A stretch of 64,000 nucleotides of DNA from Halostella salina (GTDB lineage: Archaea > Halobacteriota > Halobacteria > Halobacteriales > Natronoarchaeaceae). The position numbers were made by a program, and so were the translations under genes. Location of the stretch: assembly GCF_003675855.1 (NCBI RefSeq), contig NZ_RCIH01000005.1, positions 1 to 64,000 of the forward strand, given 5' to 3'. This document shows, in pieces, positions 1-8,707 of this stretch. Under the pieces are notes generated by a model. That model saw only the letters and a program-made list of their open reading frames with translations. It searched no databases and was not told the DNA's origin. Each line of letters starts with the position of its first letter. Within the stretch, counting starts at the first letter, position 1.

Positions 1-2
1 TC

Positions 3-77
3 ACCCTGAACAACTCGAAGGAGATCGAGATGGCACAGGGGCTGTCCGCGGACATCAAGACCGAAGGAGACGATTGA
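3..77 (+). CDS. C-terminal fragment of an unidentified protein
   Basis: An open frame runs in from before the window and ends at TGA (75-77). The 24 visible residues include the run SKEIEMAQGLSADIKTEGDD. Composition and the acidic tail fit a haloarchaeal protein, but the fragment is too short to name a family. It is co-directional with nothing nearby; the next gene is on the other strand. Confidence 0.5.
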   Translation, partial: TLNNSKEIEMAQGLSADIKTEGDD

Positions 78-390
78 GCGGGGAGGACCGCCGGTAGGCG
101 TGTCCGAACTGCGATCGCTCCTTCGTAGCGAGCGACGACTGACGGCTCGCGCTTCTCTTTATACACCGAGGCTGATCCCCTGCTGGTCAACCGACTGACG
201 GAGTGACGCGGGCCGAAAGTGAGAGACGAAAGGTACGGCGGGACGCCCCGGACCGGAACCGCCCGGGCGGTTCCGGATGTGATGTGGACGCGGACGCGAG
301 CGCGACGGGTTTTGCCAGCACGACGTGAAAAGCGTCGACTGCTGGCGCTTGGGCGTACGGTGCGGAGACGAATAAAGCCACCGGGCCGCG
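78..390. other. intergenic region, no convincing gene
   Basis: About 310 bases between converging genes. The short frames here have low-complexity Arg/Pro/Ser translations typical of GC-rich antisense reading. I see an imperfect GC-rich inverted repeat around 258-278 (gaaccgcccgggcggttcc), which could end transcription of one of the flanking genes. No RNA gene is recognised. Confidence 0.4.
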
Positions 391-1191
391 CTACAGTCGG
401 CGGTCACGCAGCGCCGGGAACTCCTCGCGGACCGCGGCGACCGTCTCCGGGTCGGCCTCGGCGGTGACCAGCGCGGGGTCGTCGTCGCTACTCGCCACGG
501 GCGTCCCCCACGGGTCGTACACGGTCGACCGGCCGAGCAGTTCAGCGTCGTCGAACGCGCCGCTCCCGTTTATCGTCGCCACGTAGAACTGGTTCTCGAC
601 GGCGCGGGCCCGCGAGAGCGTCTGCCAGTGTTCGACCCGCGGATACGGCCAGGCGCTCGGCACCAGCGTCAGCGTCACGTCCTCCGCGAAACCGCGGTAC
701 AGTTCGGGGAACCGGAGGTCGTAGCAGGTCGTGACGGCGACCGTGTGGTCGTCGAACTCGGCGGTCGGCACGCGCTCGCCGGGCGTCAGCAGTTCGTTCT
801 CCGCCGACTCGTAGCCGAAGAGGTGGTGCTTTCGGTAAACTAGCAGGCGTTCGCCGTCGCGGTCGAACAGGACCGCGGTGTTGGCAAGCCCCTCGTCGGC
901 CGGCGTCGTGGCGGTCTCGGTCTCGCTCAGGTCCTCGACGATGCTCCCGGCGAGGACGCCGACGCCGTGCTCGGCCGCGGCGTCCCGGATCCGCGTCAGC
1001 GTCTCGCCGTCGAGCGGTTCGGCGCGGCGACCGTACAGGTCGAACGCGAAGTAGCCGACGTTGAACACTTCCGGAAGCGCAACGAGATCCGCGCCCGCCG
1101 CCGCGGCCGACGCGACCGCCGACTCCGCGCGGTCGAGGTTGCCGGCCACGTCGCCGGCCTCGATCCGGATCTGGGCCAGCGCGACGTTCAC
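391..1191 (-). CDS. carbon-nitrogen hydrolase (nitrilase superfamily)
   Basis: This 266-residue protein has the nitrilase Glu-Lys-Cys triad. Glu is in LPEVFNVGY near residue 41, Lys in VYRKHHLF, and the nucleophile Cys in TTCYDLRFPEL near residue 155. Family members hydrolyse or transfer amide bonds in the cytoplasm, and this form resembles omega-amidase and other small-amide hydrolases. The substrate cannot be read from sequence. Its start overlaps the stop of the upstream SRPBCC gene by 4 nt (ATGA), so the two are probably co-transcribed. Confidence 0.9.
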   Translation of the reverse strand: MNVALAQIRIEAGDVAGNLDRAESAVASAAAAGADLVALPEVFNVGYFAFDLYGRRAEPLDGETLTRIRDAAAEHGVGVLAGSIVEDLSETETATTPADEGLANTAVLFDRDGERLLVYRKHHLFGYESAENELLTPGERVPTAEFDDHTVAVTTCYDLRFPELYRGFAEDVTLTLVPSAWPYPRVEHWQTLSRARAVENQFYVATINGSGAFDDAELLGRSTVYDPWGTPVASSDDDPALVTAEADPETVAAVREEFPALRDRRL

Positions 1192-1622
1192 GCCTCGACC
1201 TCCAGGTCGGCTCTGAGCGACGCCTCCAGATTGTCGAGTTCGGCGTCGAGATTCCGTTTGAAGAAGCGCTCGACGCCGGGAAGCCGGCCGTCGACGACGA
1301 AGGAGTTGTGGAGCTTACAGCCGTCGGCGGTCGCCTCGATCTCGTGTTCGCCCGTGACCCGCATCACCTTCGACCGGCCGACGAACTTCACGAACCGGGG
1401 CGGGTCGCGCTCGACGTCCTCCGTTCGGACCGTCGCGGACGTGTCGAGCAACGGGATCGGCAGGTCGACGTACCAGACCGCCTCCGTGCCGTCCTCGTTG
1501 CGGAGTTCGAAGTCGGAGACGACGCTGATGGAGCGTGCGCGTTTCTCCGGGTCGGCGATGAACTCCCAGATTCGTTCCGGCGGTACGGCGAACTCGAAGG
1601 TCCGCTGGACCCGGACAGTCAT
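1188..1622 (-). CDS. SRPBCC (START-like) family protein
   Basis: The 144-residue protein begins with a beta strand (MTVRVQRTFEFAVPPERIWEF), then the helix and the antiparallel strands expected of the helix-grip fold of the CoxG / polyketide-cyclase type. That fold holds a hydrophobic ligand. The protein carries no signal or membrane segment and should be cytoplasmic. It is the first gene of a two-gene unit with the nitrilase-like gene. The ligand is unknown. Confidence 0.8.
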   Translation of the reverse strand: MTVRVQRTFEFAVPPERIWEFIADPEKRARSISVVSDFELRNEDGTEAVWYVDLPIPLLDTSATVRTEDVERDPPRFVKFVGRSKVMRVTGEHEIEATADGCKLHNSFVVDGRLPGVERFFKRNLDAELDNLEASLRADLEVEA

Positions 1623-1728
1623 AGTACGAACGTCCGACCCGGGAGGGTAAAAGTCCGCTGGAACGTACGGAGCCGGCGGGCACGAGCGACTCGTGTTCGG
1701 GGCGGCTTCGGCAGGGCGACCGAGCGTC

Positions 1729-1953
1729 TCAGCTCCGCGTGACCTTCCACGTCGTCGAGCGCGCGCGGCCCCACTTCTCGATGTCGACCTCGTCGCTCTT
1801 CTCGGCGAGTCGGGGGAGGCGGACGCCGACCTGTTTCGCCGACAGCTCGATGGCGTCGGCGATGTTTTTGGCCCGGAAGTACTGCTCGCCCCGGGAGACG
1901 CTCTCGCTCAGGTACGCGAGGATGCGTCGTTCCTCTTCGGTGTAGTCAGTCAT
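1729..1953 (-). CDS. small winged-helix-like protein, conserved in haloarchaea
   Basis: The 74-residue protein starts MTDYTEEERRILAYLSE. It has a helix-turn-helix pattern (ILAYLSESVSRGEQYFRAKNIADAIELSAKQVG) and ends in a probable wing strand with TTWKVTRS. It resembles the small haloarchaeal family I know as DUF7123, which is my recollection and unverified. The ATG at 1951-1953 was chosen because the acidic helix begins there; an upstream extension is low complexity. A regulatory DNA-binding role is inference. Confidence 0.7.
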   Translation of the reverse strand: MTDYTEEERRILAYLSESVSRGEQYFRAKNIADAIELSAKQVGVRLPRLAEKSDEVDIEKWGRARSTTWKVTRS

Positions 1954-2012
1954 CGTCTTCGCGCGTGTATACGTCGCTGACACGTATAACCATTTCCGTG
2001 GGTACGGAGAGC

Positions 2013-2195
2013 TTACCAGTAGACGTGAATGTACGCGACGGCGAGGGAGGCAAACAGCATCGCCGCGCCGAAGCCCCACGCGGCGGCCCGCTCGGGCGCG
2101 CCGACGTACATGCCGACGGCACCGGCGGCGGTCAGCAGCGAGAACAGCATCGCGAACCCGATCCCCTTGTCCGACGCGACCGTATCGGTAGCCAT
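2013..2195 (-). CDS. small two-helix membrane protein
   Basis: A 60-residue protein with two predicted transmembrane helices: about residues 12-31 (IGFAMLFSLLTAAGAVGMYV) and 38-58 (AAWGFGAAMLFASLAVAYIHV). It begins MATDTVASDKG. The ATG at 2193-2195 is the only start that leaves a soluble N-terminal tail followed by the first helix. Proteins of this size and layout are common in haloarchaeal genomes and their function is unknown. Confidence 0.65.
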   Translation of the reverse strand: MATDTVASDKGIGFAMLFSLLTAAGAVGMYVGAPERAAAWGFGAAMLFASLAVAYIHVYW

Positions 2196-2283
2196 ACCCA
2201 CTGCTTCCCGCGGCGGGGACTTATATCGTTCGTGTCCCGGCCTCCCGTCAGTACTAACTCGGCGTCGTTCGTTGAGCCGGTCG

Positions 2284-3279
2284 ATGAACGGAGACCGTCT
2301 CAAGGCGGCGTTTCTCGGGAGTAAGATCCGGATAGCGGCGACGGCGCTCGGCGTGGTGGTCGTCGCCCTCGGCGCGGCCGTCGCGCTCGGCGTCTTCGGC
2401 GTCCCGGCGGTCGAATCCGTCGACAACCGGTTCGGCGACGTCAACGACACGACGACGGTGGTGGTGACCGACCTGACCGTCTCCAACCCGAACCCCGTCG
2501 GAACGGGCTTTCTCGACGCCTCGGCGACGTACACGGTCCGGATGAACGACGTGCGGATGGCGGCGGGCGAGCGCGGGAGCCTCGCCCTCTCGCCGGGCCG
2601 GAACGAGCTCCGGCTGGAGACGTACATGGACAACCGCCGGATCCCGGACTGGTGGGTCACCCACATCCGCAACGGCGAGCGGACCGACGTGGCGATCGAT
2701 GCGCGGATCCGCTCCGGGACGCTCGGGCAGGGCGTGACGATCCAGCGGGGACGGACGATCAACACGAGCATGATCGAGCGGTTCAACTCGACCGAGACCC
2801 GCGAAATCGAGGGGGACAGCCCCCTGTCGGACGGCCCGGTGCTGTACGTCAACGAGACCAGCGGTCGGTGGGGGAACGTCACGGAGGCGGAGACGCCGGT
2901 GAACACGGCGTTCGTCGCGTACAACCCCGAGAACGTCCCCTACACCGTCACGCAGATCCGCTACGAGATCACGATGAACGGCATCACGGTCGGCGAGGGA
3001 ACCAGCGACCGGGAGTACATCATCGAACCACGGACGACCGAGGAGATCCGGACGCGCACCGCGATCCGGAACGAGAACCTCGACGAATGGTGGGTCTCGC
3101 ACCTCCGCAACGACGAGCGGACCGAACTGCGCATCGAGTTCGCGGCGACGATAGAGGTCGAGGACCCGACCTCGATCACCGGCGATACGGTGTCGCTGGA
3201 CGTCCCGCTGGACGCCATCACTCACGAGGAGACCATCGAGACGGACATCCTCGGGAGCGGCAACGAAACGTCGGGCTGA
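2284..3279 (+). CDS. membrane-anchored protein with two WHy (LEA14-like) domains
   Basis: The 331-residue protein has an N-terminal transmembrane anchor (residues about 15-42, IRIAATALGVVVVALGAAVA) and a large extracytoplasmic part. Two similar domains follow. Each has a strand with a conserved Asn-Pro (VSNPNPVGTG, VAYNPENVPY) and a later WWV(T/S)H(I/L)RN(G/D)ERT motif, here seen twice (near residues 121 and 264). The repeated NP and the beta-rich pattern match the WHy / LEA14 fold found in stress and surface proteins. Its function is unknown. Confidence 0.8.
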   Translation: MNGDRLKAAFLGSKIRIAATALGVVVVALGAAVALGVFGVPAVESVDNRFGDVNDTTTVVVTDLTVSNPNPVGTGFLDASATYTVRMNDVRMAAGERGSLALSPGRNELRLETYMDNRRIPDWWVTHIRNGERTDVAIDARIRSGTLGQGVTIQRGRTINTSMIERFNSTETREIEGDSPLSDGPVLYVNETSGRWGNVTEAETPVNTAFVAYNPENVPYTVTQIRYEITMNGITVGEGTSDREYIIEPRTTEEIRTRTAIRNENLDEWWVSHLRNDERTELRIEFAATIEVEDPTSITGDTVSLDVPLDAITHEETIETDILGSGNETSG

Positions 3280-3325
3280 CGCCGATAGAGTTTTGAGGCT
3301 CCCGTCACCATGGGTAGACGCATGA

Positions 3326-3838
3326 CACGGAGTTCACAGGCTCCTGATCGAGTTCTTCTCCGGCGATGAGGTATCGGTATCGACGACGCAGGGCGGACAG
3401 TCGGTCGTAGTTCACGTCGACGGCGACGAACACGAGCTAGCCCGTAGCGACGCGGTCGCGCTGCGCGAGGCGATCAGCGACGCCGTGACCGAGACGCGCG
3501 AGTTCTTCCGGACGGCCGGCACGTACCGCGAGGACGGCTCCTACGAGGTGAGCCGCCGCGGCGCGGACTCGGCGGGCAACGCGAAGGTGTTCGAGAGCTT
3601 CGACGCCGTCCGCCGACTGTACGACCGCCTGCCCGGCACGTTCTCCGCGGACGACGTGGAACACACCGGGATCACTGGGTCGCGCAAACACATGCTCGTC
3701 CGCCACTTCGCCGAACACCCCGCGTTCGACTGCGAGATCGAAACGCGGAGCCCGCTGACCGCGACCAAGGTCGGCGACGACGCGGAGATGCCCGACGAGC
3801 ACCCCGACGCCGCACAGCCGAGCGCGACGGCCGACTAG
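3326..3838 (+). CDS. conserved haloarchaeal protein with unresolved or frameshifted start
   Basis: Coherent coding sequence runs from about 3326 to the TAG at 3836-3838. It reads through LLIEFFSGDEVSVSTTQGGQ, then DGDEHELARSDAVALREAI, then YEVSRRGADSAGNAKVF and HMLVRHFAEHP. No ATG, GTG or TTG opens this frame before GTG 3485, which would discard about 53 good residues. The ATG codons at 3310 and 3322 are one base out of frame. The likely explanation is a one-base indel just after 3322, either real or an assembly error. The family is one I associate with DUF7528 (uncertain); its function is unknown. Confidence 0.6.
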   Translation, partial: HGVHRLLIEFFSGDEVSVSTTQGGQSVVVHVDGDEHELARSDAVALREAISDAVTETREFFRTAGTYREDGSYEVSRRGADSAGNAKVFESFDAVRRLYDRLPGTFSADDVEHTGITGSRKHMLVRHFAEHPAFDCEIETRSPLTATKVGDDAEMPDEHPDAAQPSATAD

Positions 3839-3841
3839 CGG

Positions 3842-4121
3842 TCGTCGCCGGTCTGCAGTCAATCACCCGTCAGCTGCAGGTGCAGCAGCCGGTATCCCAT
3901 GTAGCCGGCCGACATGACCACGCGGCCAGCGCGAGCGCGCGGCACTCCGACGCGCCGCGGGCGAGCGTTCGGGGAAGGGCAGGCACTCGAAGCGTGCCTT
4001 CGCGACCGCGAAGGCTCGCGCAGACTAGCGGTACCTGGGTCAACGCGCGAGCGAAGCGAGCGCGTTGCGGCGGACATGAAAAGGGCGCAGCGCGCCGCGC
4101 CAGCGGCGCGCAAGGGCTTTC
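3842..4121. other. intergenic region with hairpins and a possible gene remnant
   Basis: The minus strand at 3859-3915 reads MSAGYMGYRLLHLQLTGD and stops at 3859-3861. This may be the end of a decayed gene, because its upstream frame is low complexity. The right half is full of short GC palindromes built on GCGAGCG and GGCGCGC (4045-4110). I see no complete gene or RNA here. Confidence 0.35.
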
Positions 4122-5153
4122 TTAGTTAATGGTAGTGTGCTCGCTCTCCTCGTTCAGCGCGAGGTTCGCGGCGATCTCGGCGTTCCGCATGGCGAACTCG
4201 GCGGTCTGCTGGAGGCTGACGAGCACCTCGCGGACCTCCAGCAACGAGTCGTTCTCCATCTCCGGCAGGTCCGAGAGGATCTCCTGCTGGCGGTCGCCGA
4301 TGTCGTGGAACAGCTGTCGGACCTCGATGGTGAGGTCGTAGTCGCGCTTGACCGCTGACTCGACGGCGAGCGCGGTGATCTCGTCGACGTCGTCGGTGAA
4401 CTCGCGGATGCGCCGCATCGTTCCGCTGTCGATGTCCAGGCTGTGGCCGTCCGATTCGAGGACGATCTCGGCGATGTCCTCGGCGTTGTCGGCCGTGAGT
4501 TCCAGGTTCTTGGCGATCGAGCGGTAGCCGATGAGCGGGAAGCCGTCGCCCAGGCCGACCGCGCGGGCGAGGTTGGGGTTCTGGTAGGCGGTGAAGATGA
4601 GCCGCAGGAGGAGGACGAAGATCTTGTTGGCCTGACGCTCCCGGTTCAGGGCCCGCTGAGCGAGGTCCGGGTTACCGTGGGCCAGCGCCTTGATCGCCTC
4701 GCCGCGCATCGTCGAGCCGGTGGATTCGAGCCGTTCGAGCAGGTTGTCGAGCGTGAAGTCCTCCGGGTCGACCGAACAGCGGATCGAGATGCTCTCCGGG
4801 GTCTCCTCGATGACGCCCAGGCCCATGAGCTGCGTCTCGGCCTTGTAGACGGCGTTGATGTGGTCGGAGTCGAGCGCGCCCGAGGACTGCTCGACGCGGA
4901 TGACCCGGCGGCCGAGCACGTACTGCGCGAGGATCGCCCGCTCGACGGCGTCGGCGTCCAGGTCGTCGGCGTGGATGATCGCCTCCGAGTCCCCCGTGCT
5001 GACCGACTCCGGCATCACCGTCAGCGTCCCCTTGCCGCCCATCCGGAGGGACACCTCGTCGCCCTTCTCGACGTCGTGTTCCTGCGCCCACTCCGCGGGC
5101 AGCGTCATCGCCAGCGTGGACGGCCCCAGCCGTTGCACCTTGCGTGTTTCCAT
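4122..5153 (-). CDS. phosphate uptake regulator, AbrB-like domain plus PhoU domain
   Basis: The 343-residue protein starts with a SpoVT/AbrB-type swapped-hairpin domain (residues 1-50: METRKVQRLGPSTLAMTLPA, then EKGDEVSLRMGGKGTLTV). A long helical region with PhoU character fills residues 120-340, for example DNAEDIAEIVLES and VLVSLQQTAEFAMRNAEIAANL. Archaeal PhoU proteins of this form regulate phosphate ABC uptake and probably bind DNA through the N-terminal domain. No transporter genes are beside it. A TTAAGG sequence lies about 29 nt before the start on the minus strand and may be its TATA element. Confidence 0.85.
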   Translation of the reverse strand: METRKVQRLGPSTLAMTLPAEWAQEHDVEKGDEVSLRMGGKGTLTVMPESVSTGDSEAIIHADDLDADAVERAILAQYVLGRRVIRVEQSSGALDSDHINAVYKAETQLMGLGVIEETPESISIRCSVDPEDFTLDNLLERLESTGSTMRGEAIKALAHGNPDLAQRALNRERQANKIFVLLLRLIFTAYQNPNLARAVGLGDGFPLIGYRSIAKNLELTADNAEDIAEIVLESDGHSLDIDSGTMRRIREFTDDVDEITALAVESAVKRDYDLTIEVRQLFHDIGDRQQEILSDLPEMENDSLLEVREVLVSLQQTAEFAMRNAEIAANLALNEESEHTTIN

Positions 5154-5255
5154 GGCAGTTCAATGGCGAGCGGATACCTTAACCTTGACTATACCACCAT
5201 TAACACTACGGGAGATATTATAACAATAGTTGCCGGTCCGGCAGGGGTGGGTTGC

Positions 5256-6320
5256 TCAGACGACCTGCAAGAGGCGGCGTTCGACGCGACCGACCCGGAC
5301 CTTCCGCCAGCCGCGGAGCGACTCGTCGACGGCCTCGTCGCCCGTGTCGACCCGGAGGACGCCGACGGTGTCGAGTTTGGCCTTCGAGGCGACCGCCTCG
5401 ACCTCGGACCGTCGGATCACCGCCGGCGATATCTGGTCGTTGCCGCGGCCGAAGAGAAACCCCTGCCCGCCGATCGGCGAGACGACGATCACGTTGCGGT
5501 CGCCGAGCGATTCGAGGATCTCGTCCTCGGTCGCGTCCCGCACCAGCACTTCGCCGTCGTGCCACACGTCGACGCCGAGCGGTGACCCGTCGAACCCGAG
5601 CGCCTCCTTCACCGCGCCGACGGTGCTGCCGGGCCCGAGGACGTACGTCGTGTCGGGGTCGACGTCGGCGGCGACCCCAGCTGCCAGCCCCTCGACGCTG
5701 CCGCCGCCGAGCTGCTTGCTCGACTGCACGGCGTCGGCCACCGGCACCGGCCGGACGGCTTTCAGTTCCGTCTCCACCTCTCCGCCGCGGTAGGCGTCCT
5801 CGTCGATGTCGTTTATTTCGCGGTCGGCAACGTCCTCGAACGTCGCGGCGATCCGCCCGGTATCTCGGGGCGAGACGCCGAAGGTCGAGGAGTACACTTT
5901 CACGCCGGCCGGGACCCCGAGCATCGGCGCGTCGCTGTCGCGGTCGGTCAGCGTCTCGGCCACGTCGACCGCGGTGCCGTCGCCGCCGGCGAACAGCACG
6001 AGGTCGACGCCGCGGTCGACGAACTCGGCGACCGCCTCGCGGGTGTCCGCGGCGGTCGTCTCCGCGCCGGGGTCGGTGACGACTTCGGGGTCGAACCCCG
6101 CGGCCGCCGCCTCGTCCGCGCCCATGCGCCCGCCGGCGGCGAGCAGTTCGACCGCGTCGGCACGCTCCGCGAGGGCGTCGAGCGCCTCGCGAGCGCGGTC
6201 CGGCGCGCGCGGCTCCGCGCCGCGCTCGCGGGCCGCCTCGACCTTCCCGTCGGTGCCTTTCAGCCCCACTCGACCGCCCATCCCGGCGATGGGGTTGACG
6301 ACTACCCCGATCCGTCGCAT
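5256..6320 (-). CDS. ATP-NAD/AcoX-type kinase-like protein
   Basis: The 354-residue protein begins MRRIGVVVNPIAGMGGRVGLKGTDG. It has the GGDGTA motif (FAGGDGTAVDVAETL, residues about 110-124) of the NAD-kinase / diacylglycerol-kinase fold, which binds nucleotide phosphate. The PIAGMGG start, the full length and the C-terminal IGGQGFLFGRGNDQISP segment place it in the AcoX-like branch of archaeal ATP-NAD kinases, not in the NADP-making PpnK branch. The exact phosphoryl acceptor is unknown. The gene stands alone. Confidence 0.82.
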   Translation of the reverse strand: MRRIGVVVNPIAGMGGRVGLKGTDGKVEAARERGAEPRAPDRAREALDALAERADAVELLAAGGRMGADEAAAAGFDPEVVTDPGAETTAADTREAVAEFVDRGVDLVLFAGGDGTAVDVAETLTDRDSDAPMLGVPAGVKVYSSTFGVSPRDTGRIAATFEDVADREINDIDEDAYRGGEVETELKAVRPVPVADAVQSSKQLGGGSVEGLAAGVAADVDPDTTYVLGPGSTVGAVKEALGFDGSPLGVDVWHDGEVLVRDATEDEILESLGDRNVIVVSPIGGQGFLFGRGNDQISPAVIRRSEVEAVASKAKLDTVGVLRVDTGDEAVDESLRGWRKVRVGRVERRLLQVV

Positions 6321-6407
6321 GGACGGATCTTCGCGCGTGCAGGCAAAAATCGTCTGCCCGCGCCGGTTCGTCAAGAGTTAAGAGCGCGGCACCGAAACGC
6401 CCCGGAC

Positions 6408-6518
6408 ATGACGACGATCCTCACCGAGACCGCGCTGCCGATGGACGCCGTCGGCTACGGCGTGCTGGGCGTCAGCCTGCTCATCACCGCGGCCTGGCTC
6501 GCGTACCTGTATCGGTGA
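6408..6518 (+). CDS. 36-residue single-helix membrane protein
   Basis: The frame starts at ATG 6408 and encodes MTTILTETALPMDAVGYGVL, then GVSLLITAAWLAYLYR. One hydrophobic helix covers about residues 16-34 and ends in a positive residue, so it looks like a real membrane miniprotein. It is divergent from the kinase-like gene and convergent with the CinA-like gene. No function can be assigned. Confidence 0.5.
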   Translation: MTTILTETALPMDAVGYGVLGVSLLITAAWLAYLYR

Positions 6519-6546
6519 CCGGCGCGGTGACAAGCGGTCGGTCCCG

Positions 6547-7239
6547 CTAGTTCTCGACCGGCTCGACCCGGTCGCGGATCCAGTCGGCGGCCGCGGCGAC
6601 CTCGTCGGCGTCGCCGCCGCTTATCTTCACCCGGACGTGGTCCCCGGGGTAGCAGCCGACGGTCACGTCGAACCGCGACCGGAGGTCGTCGACGCGCGAC
6701 AGCAGGGCGCTCTCCGGCTCGTCGGCCTCGACGACCGCGACGTGTTTCTCCGCCCCCCGGAACTCCGCCTCGACTCGCTCGAACATCGCCTGCATCTCTG
6801 CGGGGACGCCCGGCAGGACGTACACCGACTCGACGACGCAGCCGGGGGCGACGCCCACTTCGTTGTGGAGCACGCGAGCCCCTTCGGGGAGGTCGGCCGT
6901 CCCCTCCGTGAGGTCGTCGCGGGTGTAGCCGCCGTTCTCCGCGAGCCACTCCAGCGCGACCTCGTGTTCGACCACGTCGCGGCCGAGCGCGGCCGCCACC
7001 GCCTCCATCGTCACGTCGTCGTGGGTCGGCCCGAGCCCGCCGGTGACGAGAACGGCGTCGTACTCGGCCCGGTACTCGTTGACCACGCGGGCGATGTCGG
7101 CAACGCGGTCCGGGACGACGGTGACGCGCTCGACCGTCACCCCCCGGCCGTCGAGCCGGTCGCATATCCACGTCGCGTTCGTGTTGGTCGTGTCGCCCGA
7201 CAGGAGTTCGTCGCCGACAGTGACCACCGCGGCGTTCAT
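6547..7239 (-). CDS. CinA/MoaB-like molybdopterin-binding domain protein
   Basis: This 230-residue protein has the MoCF-fold signature: GDELLSGDTTNTNATWI at residues 8-24, VLVTGGLGPTHDDVT near 63-77, and LPGVPAEMQAMF near 142. It matches the N-terminal domain of CinA and the stand-alone archaeal nucleotide-utilising homologues. There is no C-terminal CinA deamidase domain, which is usual for archaeal versions. The natural ligand is unproven. It is followed by the DUF5803 lipoprotein gene, and the start CAT is at 7237-7239. Confidence 0.88.
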   Translation of the reverse strand: MNAAVVTVGDELLSGDTTNTNATWICDRLDGRGVTVERVTVVPDRVADIARVVNEYRAEYDAVLVTGGLGPTHDDVTMEAVAAALGRDVVEHEVALEWLAENGGYTRDDLTEGTADLPEGARVLHNEVGVAPGCVVESVYVLPGVPAEMQAMFERVEAEFRGAEKHVAVVEADEPESALLSRVDDLRSRFDVTVGCYPGDHVRVKISGGDADEVAAAADWIRDRVEPVEN

Positions 7240-7277
7240 GCGCCTTGCTTACGGGCGGGTGAGTAAAAGCTCGCGGG

Positions 7278-8036
7278 CTACCCCATCCCCGGCGGCGGCC
7301 CGTCGTCGAACTCGTCGTCCTCGGTGTCGACGTCCAGCCCCATCTCCTCCCGGCGGCGCTCCAGTTCGCGGATCTGCCGGAGGTAGTAGATCAGGCCGGC
7401 GACCAGCACGACGCCGAGGACGGCGACGATCCCGCCGAAGATGTAGATGTCCCGGTCGAGGTAGTACCGGACGAACACGTTGCCCTCCGGGTCGTCCCAC
7501 CGCAGGTGGACGCGGTTATCGACGACCTCCTTCTCGGGGTTGCCGGGGCTGACGTGGCTAAACAGGAAGTTCCCGGTCTGGTGGTTCGGCGGCAGGACCA
7601 CCTCGTGGGACCCCTCCACGAGCACCGGCGACCCGAACTGCTTCGGGCGGGTGTCGGCCGTGTACGCGACGGTTCCGTTCTCCGACGGCAGGTCGATCAC
7701 CGTCTCACTCCCCTGCTTCTCCACGTCGAGGGCCGAGCCGTTGACGAACGTCCCGTTGGCGTCCCGGAACTGCACCGCGCGGACGTTCACCGGCTCGTTG
7801 CCCGCGAAGCCCTGCTGGTAGACGGTCAGTTCGGACTGGTTCGAGACGTCGTACACGGCCTGGTACTCCGCGCCCTCGATCGTTATCGTCGCCGTCGCGT
7901 TCGTCTCCCAGTCGTATTCGGCGGATTCGTTCAGCTCCTCGTCGGTGATGTCGTCGGCGAAGGGGCCGAAGCTACAGCCGGCCGTCACGGCGAGCAGGCC
8001 GACCACGACCGTGCCGAGGAGGAGCCGCCTGTTCAT
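7278..8036 (-). CDS. DUF5803-like lipoprotein with C-terminal membrane helix
   Basis: The 252-residue protein starts MNRRLLLGTVVVGLLAVTAGC, a lipoprotein signal whose lipobox ends at Cys21. A beta-rich extracytoplasmic domain (about 40-190) carries several N-glycosylation sequons. One transmembrane helix follows (YIFGGIVAVLGVVLVAGLIYY, near 197-217), then a charged cytoplasmic tail ending DDGPPPGMG. Its ATG overlaps the stop of the DUF2110 gene (ATGA). The order tfe-DUF2110-DUF5803 recurs in haloarchaea. Its function is unknown. Confidence 0.85.
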   Translation of the reverse strand: MNRRLLLGTVVVGLLAVTAGCSFGPFADDITDEELNESAEYDWETNATATITIEGAEYQAVYDVSNQSELTVYQQGFAGNEPVNVRAVQFRDANGTFVNGSALDVEKQGSETVIDLPSENGTVAYTADTRPKQFGSPVLVEGSHEVVLPPNHQTGNFLFSHVSPGNPEKEVVDNRVHLRWDDPEGNVFVRYYLDRDIYIFGGIVAVLGVVLVAGLIYYLRQIRELERRREEMGLDVDTEDDEFDDGPPPGMG

Positions 8037-8707
8037 GGGACAACGCAGCGGAGTTCGGCGGGGAGGTACTCCCCGATGCTCGCGAGCAGGCCGGGCGGGT
8101 CGGTGCCCTCGCCGCAGACGATCGACTGTTCGAGCAGGCCCAGGCGCTCGACGGTGACGATGTCGCGGGCGTGGCCGGCGCGGTTCACCGTCGCGCGCAC
8201 CTCGGCGCGGGTCGCGCTGTTGACGTTGACCCGGCCGTCGCCGCGGGTCCACTCGTAGAGCCGGTCGCGCTCGGCGTCGGCGAGGCTGTGGGCGTCGTCC
8301 TCGCCGCCGTACACGAACCGCATCGGCAGGTGCTGCACCAGCCCGAACCGTTCGCGGACCTGTTCCGGCGAGCCGGGGCCGAGCCCGAACTCGTCGGTCG
8401 GGACCCGGATCGCTTCGCCGGCGTCGAGGACGAACCCGTCCTCGTCCCACCGCTCCAGCGTGCCGACGTACGTCTCGCCGGCCTCGAACTCGCCGGTGAT
8501 CTCCCCCCACTCCTCGCGGAGCAGGTTCCGCGCGACGACGGCGTCCTCGCCGGAGACGGTGACCGACGGGAAGTCGTCGTGGCGGACGCCCACCTCGTAG
8601 CTCACGTCTAACTCGTCCAGCGCGTTCCCGACCAGCGAGCGCAGCGAGTCGACCGCACGCTCCCGGGCGTCGCCCTCGACGTACAGCTTGGTTGCCAGGA
8701 CGACCAT
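8033..8707 (-). CDS. DUF2110 family protein
   Basis: The 224-residue protein lies between tfe and the DUF5803 lipoprotein, with 1-nt and 4-nt overlaps, so the three are probably one operon. It starts MVVLATKLYVEGDARERAVD. An alpha/beta N-terminal part is followed by a beta segment with VGTLERWDEDGFVLDAGEAI, which resembles a small RNA-binding barrel, and then a helical C-terminal region. DUF2110 is an archaeal family without a known role; a link to transcription is only suggested by its neighbour. Confidence 0.85.
   Translation of the reverse strand: MVVLATKLYVEGDARERAVDSLRSLVGNALDELDVSYEVGVRHDDFPSVTVSGEDAVVARNLLREEWGEITGEFEAGETYVGTLERWDEDGFVLDAGEAIRVPTDEFGLGPGSPEQVRERFGLVQHLPMRFVYGGEDDAHSLADAERDRLYEWTRGDGRVNVNSATRAEVRATVNRAGHARDIVTVERLGLLEQSIVCGEGTDPPGLLASIGEYLPAELRCVVP

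Noticed and set aside
159-467. Small frames between the first fragment and the nitrilase gene
   Set aside because: Overlapping frames on both strands with Arg/Pro/Ser-rich low-complexity translations and no promoter or homology cue.
2029-2283. Longer N-terminus for the WHy-domain protein
   Set aside because: The extension overlaps the minus-strand membrane-protein gene and is unlike a signal; ATG 2284 directly before the membrane anchor is better.
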